From contig CANQFV010000018.1 of assembly GCA_947599875.1 (NCBI GenBank), positions 1 to 49,588 of the forward strand: DNA of 49,588 bases. The letters run 5' to 3'. The position numbers and the translations under genes were made by a program. Within the stretch, counting starts at the first letter, position 1. Each line of letters begins with the position of its first letter. The stretch comes from an uncultured Oscillospiraceae bacterium (GTDB lineage: Bacteria > Bacillota > Clostridia > Oscillospirales > Oscillospiraceae). Below the pieces are notes generated by a model that was not told where the DNA came from, did no database searches, and worked only from the letters and a program-made list of their open reading frames with translations. This document shows positions 17,111 through 25,189 of the stretch, in pieces.

Positions 17111-19066
17111 TCACAAATTCCCCGCCAAAATCGCCTCCGCCCGCTCATAGGCCCGCAGGATCTCCCCCACGCTCCAGGCCTGGGCGAAGCAGCCCTTGGA
17201 TTCCCCGGGCGTCCCGCCGTCGTAGATCTCCGGGATCTGCCCGGCGCACCCCTCCCGCAGGATCTCCTCCATATCCCGAAGGCCCTCCAGCACCAGGGAC
17301 GCGGACTTGCGCGATCCGCCGTCCACCTTCATCACCGCCAGGTAGTACGCCCCCAGGGGGAAGGGCCACACCGTCCCCTGGTGGTAGGCCAGATCCCGCT
17401 GAAGCTGCGGCCCGCCGTAGAAGGGCCGGAACTCCGGATCGTCCGGGGACAGGGTCCTCAGCCCCCGCGTGGTGAAGAGCCGCTCCCCCACCGCCTGCAC
17501 GACCCGCCGCTCCCGCTCCGGCGGCAGCATGGTAAAGGGCATGGTCACGGCCCAGATCTGGTTGCACCGCAGCTGGGTGTCCGCCTTGGTGCCCGAGATC
17601 ACGTCCCGCAGATACCCCCGGTCTTCCATCCAGAACTCCCGGTTGAAGGCGCTGCGCGTCCGCTCCGCAAGACGCCCGTATCGCTCCCCGTCCTCCCCGG
17701 CCAGGGGGGCGAGCCTCTCTAAGATCCGCAGGGCGTTATACCAGTAGGCGTTGATCTCCACCGGCTTTCCGTGCCGGGGCGTGGGCAGGATGTCCCCCAC
17801 CCGCACGTCCATCCACGTCACCTGGTCAAGGCCCTCCCCGGCCCGGATCAGCCCGTCCTCATCCATGCCGATGGCGTACCGCGTCCCCTTCTCATAGGCC
17901 TCCGCGATCCTCTTCAGCACGGGGTAGGCCTCCCGGGCGAAATCCCGGTCCCCCGAGGCCCGGCAGTAGAGCCACACCCCGTTCACCAGCAGCAGCGGCG
18001 CGTCGGCGGAGTTGTAGGCCGGCGTCTCGCCCCCCTCCGGGAAGTAGTTGGGCACAAGCCCGTCCCGCTCATAGGCCAAAAAGGTGCGCAGGATGCTCCT
18101 GGCGTCCTCGAACCGCCCGGTGGCCAGGGTACACCCCGGCAGGGCGATCATGGTGTCCCGGCCCCAGTCCCCGAAGAAGGGATACCCCGCGATCACCGTC
18201 TTCCCGCCGGTGGAGCTTCTGTAGGCGATAAAGGCGTCCGCCGCCCGCACCAGCTCCCGGGCCGCGGGGGAGGTAAACTTGGCCCCGTCTAAAAGGGCGC
18301 GCTGCCGGGCGCGGCACGCCTCCACGATCCGGCCCCCGGCTTCCGGCTGTCCGTCCGCGCCGAAGGCGATCTCCAGACTCCCCGTCTGCCCCGGCAAAAC
18401 CGTGATCTCCGTCTGGCAGCAGGAGAAGGCCATGCCGCTCCCGGGCCGGCCGTCCCGGCTGTCGTGGTCGTAGCACAGCGTCTCCCACCGCACCGGCGCG
18501 GCCCGCAGCTCCCCCGTGGAGCGCACAAAGACCCGCATCCCCCGGCACTCCACCTGTCCCCCGGAGAAGACCGTCTCCGCCGCCGCCTGGGGCGGCTCCC
18601 CCTTGGGGGCGCACTGGAAAACCGGCGTCACCCGCAGGACGCAGGGCGCATCCGACCCGTTCTCCACCAGGTACACCGCGGCGGCGCTGTTCTCCCCCCA
18701 GGCCATGCCGCACCGCCGGGTCACACGCACGCCCCCCGTCTCGTAGCGCCACTCCGGAAGGTCGTCCCGGACGAAGGAGCGAAGGAGCCTCCACCCCTCC
18801 TCGGGCCTTGCCTGCGCAAAGCTCTGGCCGGAGAGGAAGTCCCGCTCCTCCCCCCGTATCAGCTCCTCCCGCAGCCGGTGGACAAGGCAGAACCTGCGGC
18901 TGGGCGAGCGGGCCGCCACCAGCATCCCCTGGTCGCACCGGGTGACGGAGAAGGCCGCCGACAGGGACATGTAACCCCCCAGCCCGTTTGTCAAAAGCCA
19001 GCAGGTGGACTCCGCCCGCTCCCGGGAGGCCAGCGCCTCCCCCTCATACACGAATTTCATGGTCAT
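17111..19066 (-). CDS. Glycogen debranching enzyme / amylo-alpha-1,6-glucosidase family
   Basis: 651 residues. N-terminal beta-sandwich of the bacterial GDE type (STCWLLTNGLGGYMSLSAAFSVTRCDQGMLVA) and a C-terminal (alpha/alpha)6 barrel with FGDWGRDTMIALPG at about 297-310, TWMDVRVGD at about 415 and VEINAYWYNAL with candidate catalytic acids at about 435. It hydrolyses alpha-1,6 branch glucose of glycogen or imported limit dextrins. No signal peptide, so cytoplasmic. It follows the pullulanase gene after a 55-nt gap holding a 12-bp hairpin, so the two may be cotranscribed. The start MTMKFVYEG has GGGGAGG close upstream. Confidence 0.9.
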   Translation of the reverse strand: MTMKFVYEGEALASRERAESTCWLLTNGLGGYMSLSAAFSVTRCDQGMLVAARSPSRRFCLVHRLREELIRGEERDFLSGQSFAQARPEEGWRLLRSFVRDDLPEWRYETGGVRVTRRCGMAWGENSAAAVYLVENGSDAPCVLRVTPVFQCAPKGEPPQAAAETVFSGGQVECRGMRVFVRSTGELRAAPVRWETLCYDHDSRDGRPGSGMAFSCCQTEITVLPGQTGSLEIAFGADGQPEAGGRIVEACRARQRALLDGAKFTSPAARELVRAADAFIAYRSSTGGKTVIAGYPFFGDWGRDTMIALPGCTLATGRFEDARSILRTFLAYERDGLVPNYFPEGGETPAYNSADAPLLLVNGVWLYCRASGDRDFAREAYPVLKRIAEAYEKGTRYAIGMDEDGLIRAGEGLDQVTWMDVRVGDILPTPRHGKPVEINAYWYNALRILERLAPLAGEDGERYGRLAERTRSAFNREFWMEDRGYLRDVISGTKADTQLRCNQIWAVTMPFTMLPPERERRVVQAVGERLFTTRGLRTLSPDDPEFRPFYGGPQLQRDLAYHQGTVWPFPLGAYYLAVMKVDGGSRKSASLVLEGLRDMEEILREGCAGQIPEIYDGGTPGESKGCFAQAWSVGEILRAYERAEAILAGNL

Positions 19067-19085
19067 TCCTCCCCGGTATCGTTTT

Positions 19086-19116
19086 CCCCCGGCCGGAATA
19101 GCGCTCCGGCCGGGGG
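19086..19116 (-). promoter_or_regulatory. Intercistronic hairpin between pullulanase and debranching enzyme genes
   Basis: 12-bp perfect stem CCCCCGGCCGGA / TCCGGCCGGGGG with a 7-nt loop, no U-tract. Likely an mRNA processing or stability element within the transcript, not a terminator. Confidence 0.5.
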
Positions 19117-19121
19117 ACAGA

Positions 19122-21035
19122 TCATCTCTTTTTCAGCATCAGCGCGGATACAGGCGCCAGGGCGATGCGCCCCCGGGCCTGGCCCAGGCTGCGCGTCCCC
19201 GCACGCTGTCCGTCCACAAAAATGTCCCACTCGCCCTGGGGCAGGTCAAGCTCCGCCTCCTCCGCCCCGGCGTTGAAGGCGATGAACAGCTCCTCCCCGT
19301 CCGGACTCAGGACCCGGAAGGCCACGGCCCCCGGCGCAAGGCCCTCCACACACTGGATGTCCCCCTCCCCGGCGCGGGGCCGGCGAAGCACGGGGTGCGC
19401 CTTGCGGAAGGAGATAAGCCCCCGGTAATACGCATACACCGCCTGCACCTCCGGGTCGTCGTCCAGGCAGTCCCACCGGATGGCGTTCACGCTGTCCGGG
19501 GCGTTGTAGCTGTTCTCCACGATGCGCCCCTCCCCGTCCCGCTTGGAGCGGAGCAGCTCCTCCCCGGCCAGGAGGAAGGGGATCCCCCGGGCGGTGAAGA
19601 TCACCGCCGCCGCCAGCCGGTTCATGGCCGCCAGCTCCCGCCGCCCGGCGTCGGGCCGGGACACGGTCAGCCGGTCAAAGAGGGTGTGGTCGTCGTGGCA
19701 GGAGACGTAATTCACCGTCTGATCCGGCCCCCGGCACCACCCGGGCGTCCCCAGAAAGCACCGGCGGACGGTTTCCTCCATCCCGGGCTTGCCGGAGACG
19801 AACCCCGGCCCCCGGTCAAAAAAGCTCCCCCGCAGGGCGTCCCGGACGGTGTCGGAGAAGTAGGCAAATCCCGGGGTCAGGCCGGAATTCGTCTGGGTGG
19901 CCAGAAGCACCCCCCGCTTTGTGGGATAGGTGCCCATCGTCCACCCCTCCCCGTACAGGAGGATGTCCGGGCGCCTGGCGCGCAGGGCGCCCACGATCTC
20001 GTTGACCGTGTCCACGTCGATGAGTCCCGCCAGGTCGAAGCGGAACCCGTCCATGTGGTACTCCTCCGCCCAATAGCACACGGAGTCCACAATAAATTTC
20101 CGCACCATGCTCCGCTCGCTGGCCGTGTCGTTGCCGCAGTTGGAGCCGTCGGCGTACTTCCCGTTCCGCCGGATCCGGGAGAAATACCCGGGGACCAGCC
20201 GGTTGAAGCAGAAGGTCTCCGCGTCATAGACGTGGTTGTACACCACGTCCATCACCACGCCAAGGCCGGCCCTGTGCAGGGCCAGGACGGCCTCCTTCAG
20301 CTCCCGGATCCGCACCGCCCCCCGCTCCGGGCAGGAGGAGTAGGATCCCTCCGGCACGTTGTAGTTCACCGGGTCGTACCCCCAGTTGTACTGGGGGACC
20401 TCCGGCCGCGCCTCGTCCACCGAGCCGTAGTCGTACACCGGGAGAAGCTGGACGTGGGTGACCCCCAGCTGCCTTATGTGGTCAAGGCCCGTGGCCGCCC
20501 CGCCCGGCGTCCTGGTGCCCGTCTCCCCAAGCCCCGCGAAAAGCCCCCGATTTTTGATGCCGGAGCTTTCATCCGCGGACAGGTCCCGCACATGGACTTC
20601 GTAGATCACGGCGTCCGTGGGGGCCTCCCCCCAGCGGGGAGGCCGATCCTCCCCCCAGCCCTCCGGGTCGGTGGAGCGCAGGTCGATGACCATCCCCCGC
20701 CGGCCGTTGACGCCAACCGCCCGGGCGTAGGGATCCACGGCCTCCCGCAGCTCCCCGTCCACCGTCACCGCGTAGGTGTAGTACACCCCGTTCAAGTCCC
20801 CCACACCGGTGCAGACCCAGGTGCCGTTCACGTCCCGCCGCATGGGGATCCGCCCCAAAAGGTCGTCCTCCCCCTCCCGGCCCCCGGCGTAGAGCCGCAC
20901 CTCCGCCTCCTGGGCCGTGGGCGCCCACAGGCGGAAATCCGTCCTCTCCGGCGTCCAGACGCTCCCCAGGCGGCCGGCGTAGGTGTATTTCTTCTCAAAT
21001 GCCTTTGTGGAGTACCCCGGCGTCACGCGCCTCAC
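19122..21035 (-). CDS. pulA: Type I pullulanase
   Basis: 637 residues without a signal peptide, hence cytoplasmic. An N-terminal CBM48-like domain (TDFRLWAPTAQEAEVRLY) is followed by a GH13 barrel. YNWGYDPVNYNVPEGSY is the type I pullulanase signature, DVVYNHVYD is region I, MDGFRFDLAGLID carries the nucleophile Asp, LLYGEGW carries the acid/base Glu and YVSCHDDHTLFDR carries the stabilising Asp. It cleaves alpha-1,6 bonds of pullulan-like and branched dextrins. With the neighbouring GDE and ABC importer it fits import of branched maltodextrins followed by debranching inside the cell. It starts 11 nt after the stop of the amylase lipoprotein gene, so it is cotranscribed with it. Confidence 0.93.
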   Translation of the reverse strand: MRRVTPGYSTKAFEKKYTYAGRLGSVWTPERTDFRLWAPTAQEAEVRLYAGGREGEDDLLGRIPMRRDVNGTWVCTGVGDLNGVYYTYAVTVDGELREAVDPYARAVGVNGRRGMVIDLRSTDPEGWGEDRPPRWGEAPTDAVIYEVHVRDLSADESSGIKNRGLFAGLGETGTRTPGGAATGLDHIRQLGVTHVQLLPVYDYGSVDEARPEVPQYNWGYDPVNYNVPEGSYSSCPERGAVRIRELKEAVLALHRAGLGVVMDVVYNHVYDAETFCFNRLVPGYFSRIRRNGKYADGSNCGNDTASERSMVRKFIVDSVCYWAEEYHMDGFRFDLAGLIDVDTVNEIVGALRARRPDILLYGEGWTMGTYPTKRGVLLATQTNSGLTPGFAYFSDTVRDALRGSFFDRGPGFVSGKPGMEETVRRCFLGTPGWCRGPDQTVNYVSCHDDHTLFDRLTVSRPDAGRRELAAMNRLAAAVIFTARGIPFLLAGEELLRSKRDGEGRIVENSYNAPDSVNAIRWDCLDDDPEVQAVYAYYRGLISFRKAHPVLRRPRAGEGDIQCVEGLAPGAVAFRVLSPDGEELFIAFNAGAEEAELDLPQGEWDIFVDGQRAGTRSLGQARGRIALAPVSALMLKKR

Positions 21036-21046
21036 CTCTTCTTCCC

Positions 21047-22699
21047 TTATTTACAGCCCAGGACGACGCTGGTCTGCCCGTCCAGGGTGAGGGTGGAGCC
21101 GTCAAGCTGGGCCCCGCCCAGGCCGATAGCGGCGTTCACGGTGTCAAAGGGGACATCCGTGACCCCGGACAGATCCACCGTGACAGGCTCCTTGGTGGTG
21201 TTGTGCAAAACCGCCACCGTCACCCCGTCATATGTGGCGGTGAAGCCGCCCAGACGCGTCCCGTCAAACACCAGCGCCGTGTACTCGCCCCTGGCGATGG
21301 CGGGATTGGCCTTGCGGATCATAATGAGCTTCTTGTAGTAGCTGTAGAGGCTGTCCCCGTCCCCCATCTGCTCTGCGGCCGTGGCGCTGACGCGGGCGGA
21401 GGCGTATGTGGCCCCCACGGGGTCTTCAATGGTGTCCCCGTCGCCCCACTCCATCTTCAGCCGCCGGTTGGCGTCTGTGTTGGAGCCGCCCCGGGATCCG
21501 GCGGCGCCGATCTCCTCGCCGTAGTAGATAAAGGGCGATCCGGAGGACAGGATATAGAGGTTGGCCGCCACCTTGATCTGGCCCGTGGCCTCGCTCAGGT
21601 AGCCCGCCGCCCGGTCGGTGTCGTGGTTGGCGATAAAGGGCACGATCATGGCCGACTCGTTCATGGCCGTGACCCTGTCCAGATACGCGTCCACATATCC
21701 GGTGTACTTGTTCACGTCCCCGCCCTTGGCCGTGCCGGCGATGAGGCCGTTGGACTGGGAGGTGAAGAAGTCAAAGCAGTTCAGGGCCGGGTAGTAGATA
21801 TCCGTCACCCCGTCGCCGTCCCAGACCTCCGCCACGGTGTACACGTCGGGCTTTATGGCCTTCAGCTCCGGGATGAACCACTCCCAGAACTCCGCGCTGC
21901 GCTGGTTGTCCCCGTAATAGATGTACTTGGCCGCGTCAAAGCGGAACCCGTCCACCCCCAGGTCAAGGTAGTATTTGGCCACATCCAGCACCGCCTGGCG
22001 CACCGCCTCGTTGTCGTAGTTAAGCTCCGGCATATCCCCGGAGAAATTGCACTCCACATAGTCCGTCGTCCCCTGCACCAGGGTGAACGTCCGCCCGCCG
22101 GGGGCCGTCTCCCCCGCGGGATACCAGGAGTAGAAGTCATAGTACGGGTCGTCCGTCTTCTTGTTGATGTGGGCCTCCCGGAAGGCGTTGTACCAGGGGT
22201 TGTTGCGCCCCGTGTGATTGAGGACAAGATCCAAAATGACCTTGACGTTCCTCTCATGGGCCAACTCCAGCAGCTCCTTCAGATCCTCCTCCGTGCCGAA
22301 TTCGGGGTCGATCTTGTAATAGTCGTCCACATCGTACTTGTGGTAGCTTCCGGAGGCGAAGATGGGGCTGAGCCAGAGGCCCTCCACCCCCAGGCTCTCG
22401 CCGGAGGCGTCCTCCCCGTCGTTTAAATAGTCCATCCGGTTGATGATCCCCCGCAGGTCCCCGGTGCCGTCCCCGTCGGAGTCGGAGAACGACCCCACGA
22501 AGATCTCATAAAACACCCGGTAGTTGTCCTGCGTGGCCTGGGCGCCCTCAAACTCCTCCCCGGTGATGACGGCCTCCCCGTCGTCGCTGAGGAAGTATTT
22601 TCCGGACTTGTCCTTTGGCCCCGAGGGCTCCTTCCGGCAGGCCCCCAGGGAGAGTCCCATCAAAAGGGCCAGCACCGCCGCGATCCATCTTTTTTTCAT
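21047..22699 (-). CDS. Alpha-amylase family lipoprotein (GH13)
   Basis: 550 residues. Lipoprotein signal peptide with lipobox LSLGAC (Cys21), so it is anchored on the outer face of the membrane. GH13 motifs: DLVLNHTGRN, DGFRFDAAKYI (nucleophile Asp), VYTVAEVWDGDG (acid/base Glu) and PFIANHDTDRAAGY. A C-terminal beta domain is present. It would cut starch or long maltodextrins outside the cell to oligomers for the ABC importer encoded upstream. GGAGGG lies 5 nt before the ATG. Upstream are an imperfect inverted repeat (22720-22741) and a 12-bp tandem repeat. Exact product specificity (amylase, neopullulanase or oligo-glucosidase) cannot be set from sequence alone. Confidence 0.9.
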   Translation of the reverse strand: MKKRWIAAVLALLMGLSLGACRKEPSGPKDKSGKYFLSDDGEAVITGEEFEGAQATQDNYRVFYEIFVGSFSDSDGDGTGDLRGIINRMDYLNDGEDASGESLGVEGLWLSPIFASGSYHKYDVDDYYKIDPEFGTEEDLKELLELAHERNVKVILDLVLNHTGRNNPWYNAFREAHINKKTDDPYYDFYSWYPAGETAPGGRTFTLVQGTTDYVECNFSGDMPELNYDNEAVRQAVLDVAKYYLDLGVDGFRFDAAKYIYYGDNQRSAEFWEWFIPELKAIKPDVYTVAEVWDGDGVTDIYYPALNCFDFFTSQSNGLIAGTAKGGDVNKYTGYVDAYLDRVTAMNESAMIVPFIANHDTDRAAGYLSEATGQIKVAANLYILSSGSPFIYYGEEIGAAGSRGGSNTDANRRLKMEWGDGDTIEDPVGATYASARVSATAAEQMGDGDSLYSYYKKLIMIRKANPAIARGEYTALVFDGTRLGGFTATYDGVTVAVLHNTTKEPVTVDLSGVTDVPFDTVNAAIGLGGAQLDGSTLTLDGQTSVVLGCK

Positions 22700-22762
22700 A
22701 GTTCCCTCCAGATCATCCGTGACAGCGCAGAGCGCCTGTCAGAAAAAAAGTAGTCATGAAGT

Positions 22763-22786
22763 ATTTCTTGCAGGATTTCTTGCAGG
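22763..22786. repeat. Tandem 12-bp direct repeat upstream of the amylase gene
   Basis: ATTTCTTGCAGG occurs twice with no spacer, about 65 bp upstream of the amylase ATG. Could be an operator; no known consensus recognised. Confidence 0.6.
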
Positions 22787-22867
22787 GCCGCCCGCCCCGC
22801 CCCCGGCGCCTTTCCGCCCCGTCCCCCGTGGGGCACGGAGAACGGCGGCGTTTCGCGCCCCCGGGCC

Positions 22868-22951
22868 TCGGCGTGACACACAGGACGGCTCTTTCGTCAC
22901 ACCAGTGTGCGCACTGGTGGTACAAAAGAGCCGTCCCCGCTGTCCCACCTT
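22868..22951. repeat. GGACGGTT-family repeat with compensatory arm change
   Basis: Arms read GGACGGCTCTTTCGTC and ACAAAAGAGCCGTCCC: the usual GGTTC/GAACC is GGCTC/GAGCC on both sides. The central stem is CACCAGTG/CACTGGTG, shared with the copies at about 6720 and 29360. Confidence 0.85.
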
Positions 22952-22990
22952 CTCAGTCAATGAGAACCTTATTAAAAAATCATTCCAAAT

Positions 22991-23163
22991 ATTTTTTCCA
23001 AGGACATGTGCCTTGGAAAAAATCCCTCTTGCCGCGCAAACGTGCGCCCTTGGGCGTGCGCTGCGGCGCGGCAGCAGAATTCTCGGAGCGAAATTCTAAT
23101 TTCGCTCCGGGAATCCGCACGCCTCCCCTTGGCATTTGAAGGCCTTCAGGCCTTCAAAGCCAG
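22991..23163 (-). repeat. 3'-end mosaic hairpin element, copy B (after malK-like gene)
   Basis: Starts 2 nt after the stop codon. Hairpin 1 is TTTGAAGGCC-TGAA-GGCCTTCAAA; hairpin 2 has GGAGCGAAATT/AATTTCGCTCC; inner hairpin 3 is the GGGCG type of copy A; the tail is CCAAGGCACATGTCCTTGG flanked by T6/A6. The gap 22700-22990 otherwise holds only the repeats listed. Confidence 0.85.
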
Positions 23164-23164
23164 A

Positions 23165-24286
23165 TTAGGTCAGGAGGTTCTTCTCCGTCTCGGGGTTGAA
23201 CAGGTGCATCGCCTTGCCCTCGAAGGTGATGTACAGCTTGGCTCCGGCCACCAGGGTCTTGCGTTGATCTTTGTCCAGATCCAGGGTGGGGACCCTGACG
23301 ATCAGGCGTGTACCGTCCTCGGTGTCCACATGCAGGTGCAGCTCGCTGCCCATCATCTCGTCCACCACCAGGGTGCAGGGGATGGCGTGATCGGCGGCCG
23401 TCGCCAGCTGGATATGTTCAGGCCGGACGCCCAGGAGGATGTCCCCGCCCGGAGCCTTCCTGTTGGCCAGCTCCTTGCCCTTGTCCCCGTCCACGGCGAT
23501 CTTGGCGCCGAAGGGGGTGACATAGTACTTTCCGCCCTCGCAGACCAGCTTCGTCTTGATGATGTTCATCTTGGGCGCGCCGATAAACTCCGCCACGAAC
23601 AGGTTGTCGGGCATATCGAACACCTCGTCCGGGCTGCCCACCTGCATGATGAAGCCGTCCTTCATGATGACGATCCGGTCGGCCAGGGTCATGGCCTCCG
23701 TCTGGTCGTGGGTGACGTAGATAAAGGTGGTGTCCAGCTTCTGCCGCAGGAGGATGATCTCGGAGCGCATCTGGTTCCGCAGCTTCGCGTCCAGGTTGGA
23801 CAGCGGCTCATCCATCAAAAAGACCTTGGAGTCACGCACCATAGCGCGGCCGATGGCCACACGCTGTCTCTGGCCGCCGGACAGTGCCCTGGGCTTGCGC
23901 ATCAGGTACTCCGTAATGCCCAGGATCTCCGCGGCGTTTGTCACCTTCTCATAGATCACGTCCTCCGGCATCTTCTGAAGCCGCAGGGAGAAGGCGATGT
24001 TGTCATACACCGTCATGTGGGGGTAGAGGGCGTAGTTCTGGAAGACCATCGCGATGCCGCGATCCTTGGGCTGCAGGTCGTTGACCACCTCGCCGTCGAT
24101 CTCCACGGTTCCCTCGCTGATATCCTCAAGGCCGGCGATCATCCGCAGGGTGGTGGACTTGCCGCAGCCGGAGGGGCCGACGAAAACCACAAACTCCTTG
24201 TCGTGGATCTCCAGATTGAAGTCGTGGACGGCCACCACGTTCTTGTCGTATATTTTCTTGACGTTCGTCAGTTTAACACTTGCCAT
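23165..24286 (-). CDS. Sugar ABC transporter ATP-binding protein, MalK/MsmK/UgpC type
   Basis: 373 residues. Walker A GPSGCGKST (37-45), Q-loop, signature LSGGQRQRVAIGRA, Walker B VFLMDEPLSNLD, H-loop YVTHDQTEAM, and a C-terminal TOBE/OB regulatory domain (LGVRPEHIQLA). It powers import of maltodextrin-like sugars together with the permeases encoded just upstream (24-nt gap to malG-like). Such ATPases are sometimes shared by several importers. Last gene of the transport operon; its stop is 2 nt from a mosaic hairpin element. Confidence 0.93.
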   Translation of the reverse strand: MASVKLTNVKKIYDKNVVAVHDFNLEIHDKEFVVFVGPSGCGKSTTLRMIAGLEDISEGTVEIDGEVVNDLQPKDRGIAMVFQNYALYPHMTVYDNIAFSLRLQKMPEDVIYEKVTNAAEILGITEYLMRKPRALSGGQRQRVAIGRAMVRDSKVFLMDEPLSNLDAKLRNQMRSEIILLRQKLDTTFIYVTHDQTEAMTLADRIVIMKDGFIMQVGSPDEVFDMPDNLFVAEFIGAPKMNIIKTKLVCEGGKYYVTPFGAKIAVDGDKGKELANRKAPGGDILLGVRPEHIQLATAADHAIPCTLVVDEMMGSELHLHVDTEDGTRLIVRVPTLDLDKDQRKTLVAGAKLYITFEGKAMHLFNPETEKNLLT

Positions 24287-24310
24287 AATCCTGTGTACTC
24301 CTTTCTAACA

Positions 24311-25189
24311 TTAACCCTTGACGGCGCCGCCGGTAACACCCTCGACATAGTACTTCTGCAGGCAGAGGAAGAGGATAGTCACCGGGATAGCCACGACCAC
24401 GCCGCCGGCGCAGAAGGTGGTATACCAGTTGCCGATCTGGTCGTTGCTCAGCCAGCTGTACATACCGACGGCCACGTTGTAGCCGGCGGAGGTGCCGAAG
24501 GCCACATACTTGGCGAACACATAGTCGCCCCAGGGGCCCATAAAGGCGGTGAGGATGGTGTAGATGACGATGGGCTTTGCCAGAGGCAGGATGATCTTGT
24601 AAAGGACCTGGAGCCTCGTGGTGCCGTCCACCCGGGCGGCCTCGTCCAGGGATTTGGGTATGGTGTCAAAGAAGCCCTTGGACACATAATATCCCATGCC
24701 GGATGAGGCGAAGCCCACCAGGATCAGGCCGGGTACGGCGTTTGCCTGGGTCAGGCCCAGGTCGGCCAGGACTCGGTACAGGATGATCATGGTCAGCATC
24801 CCGGGGAACATGCCCAGGATCAGCATGAACCGCATGAGGGGCCCGCGCATCTTAAAGCGGAAGCGGGACAGGGTGTAGCTCATGCACAGCTGGATCACGG
24901 TGACAAGCACCGCGGAGACCAGGGCGATGATGAAGGTGTTGATGTACCACCGCCGGAAATCGGAGTTCCAGAGCTTGATGTAGTTGTCAAAGCCCCAGAC
25001 CTTGGGGAGGATGTAGCCCACCATGCCGCGGTCGGTCTCACAGCGGAAGGACTGGAGCAGGATGAACACGAAGGGCAGCAGCCAGACGATGCTGATGATG
25101 GTCAGCAGGATGTAGATGGCGGTATTGCTCACGCGGTTGGCTGCCTTCAACCCCATGTGCCGCTTGGAGGTAACTTCTTTTTGGCTCAT
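24311..25189 (-). CDS. Maltodextrin ABC transporter permease, MalG-like
   Basis: 292 residues, about six membrane helices, with the EAA motif DEAARVDGTTRLQVLYKIIL near residue 195 that docks on the ATPase. It begins within the malF-like stop codon (TAATG) with GAGGAGG upstream. It forms the translocation channel with the MalF-like protein. C-terminal GGVVVAIPVTILFLCLQKYYVEGVTGGAVKG is typical for MalG/GanQ-type permeases. Confidence 0.93.
   Translation of the reverse strand: MSQKEVTSKRHMGLKAANRVSNTAIYILLTIISIVWLLPFVFILLQSFRCETDRGMVGYILPKVWGFDNYIKLWNSDFRRWYINTFIIALVSAVLVTVIQLCMSYTLSRFRFKMRGPLMRFMLILGMFPGMLTMIILYRVLADLGLTQANAVPGLILVGFASSGMGYYVSKGFFDTIPKSLDEAARVDGTTRLQVLYKIILPLAKPIVIYTILTAFMGPWGDYVFAKYVAFGTSAGYNVAVGMYSWLSNDQIGNWYTTFCAGGVVVAIPVTILFLCLQKYYVEGVTGGAVKG

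Noticed and set aside
19005-21338. Plus-strand open frame of 777 codons opposite pullulanase and debranching genes
   Set aside because: Low-complexity Pro/Arg/Gly/His-rich product and complete overlap with clear GH13 and GDE genes on the other strand.
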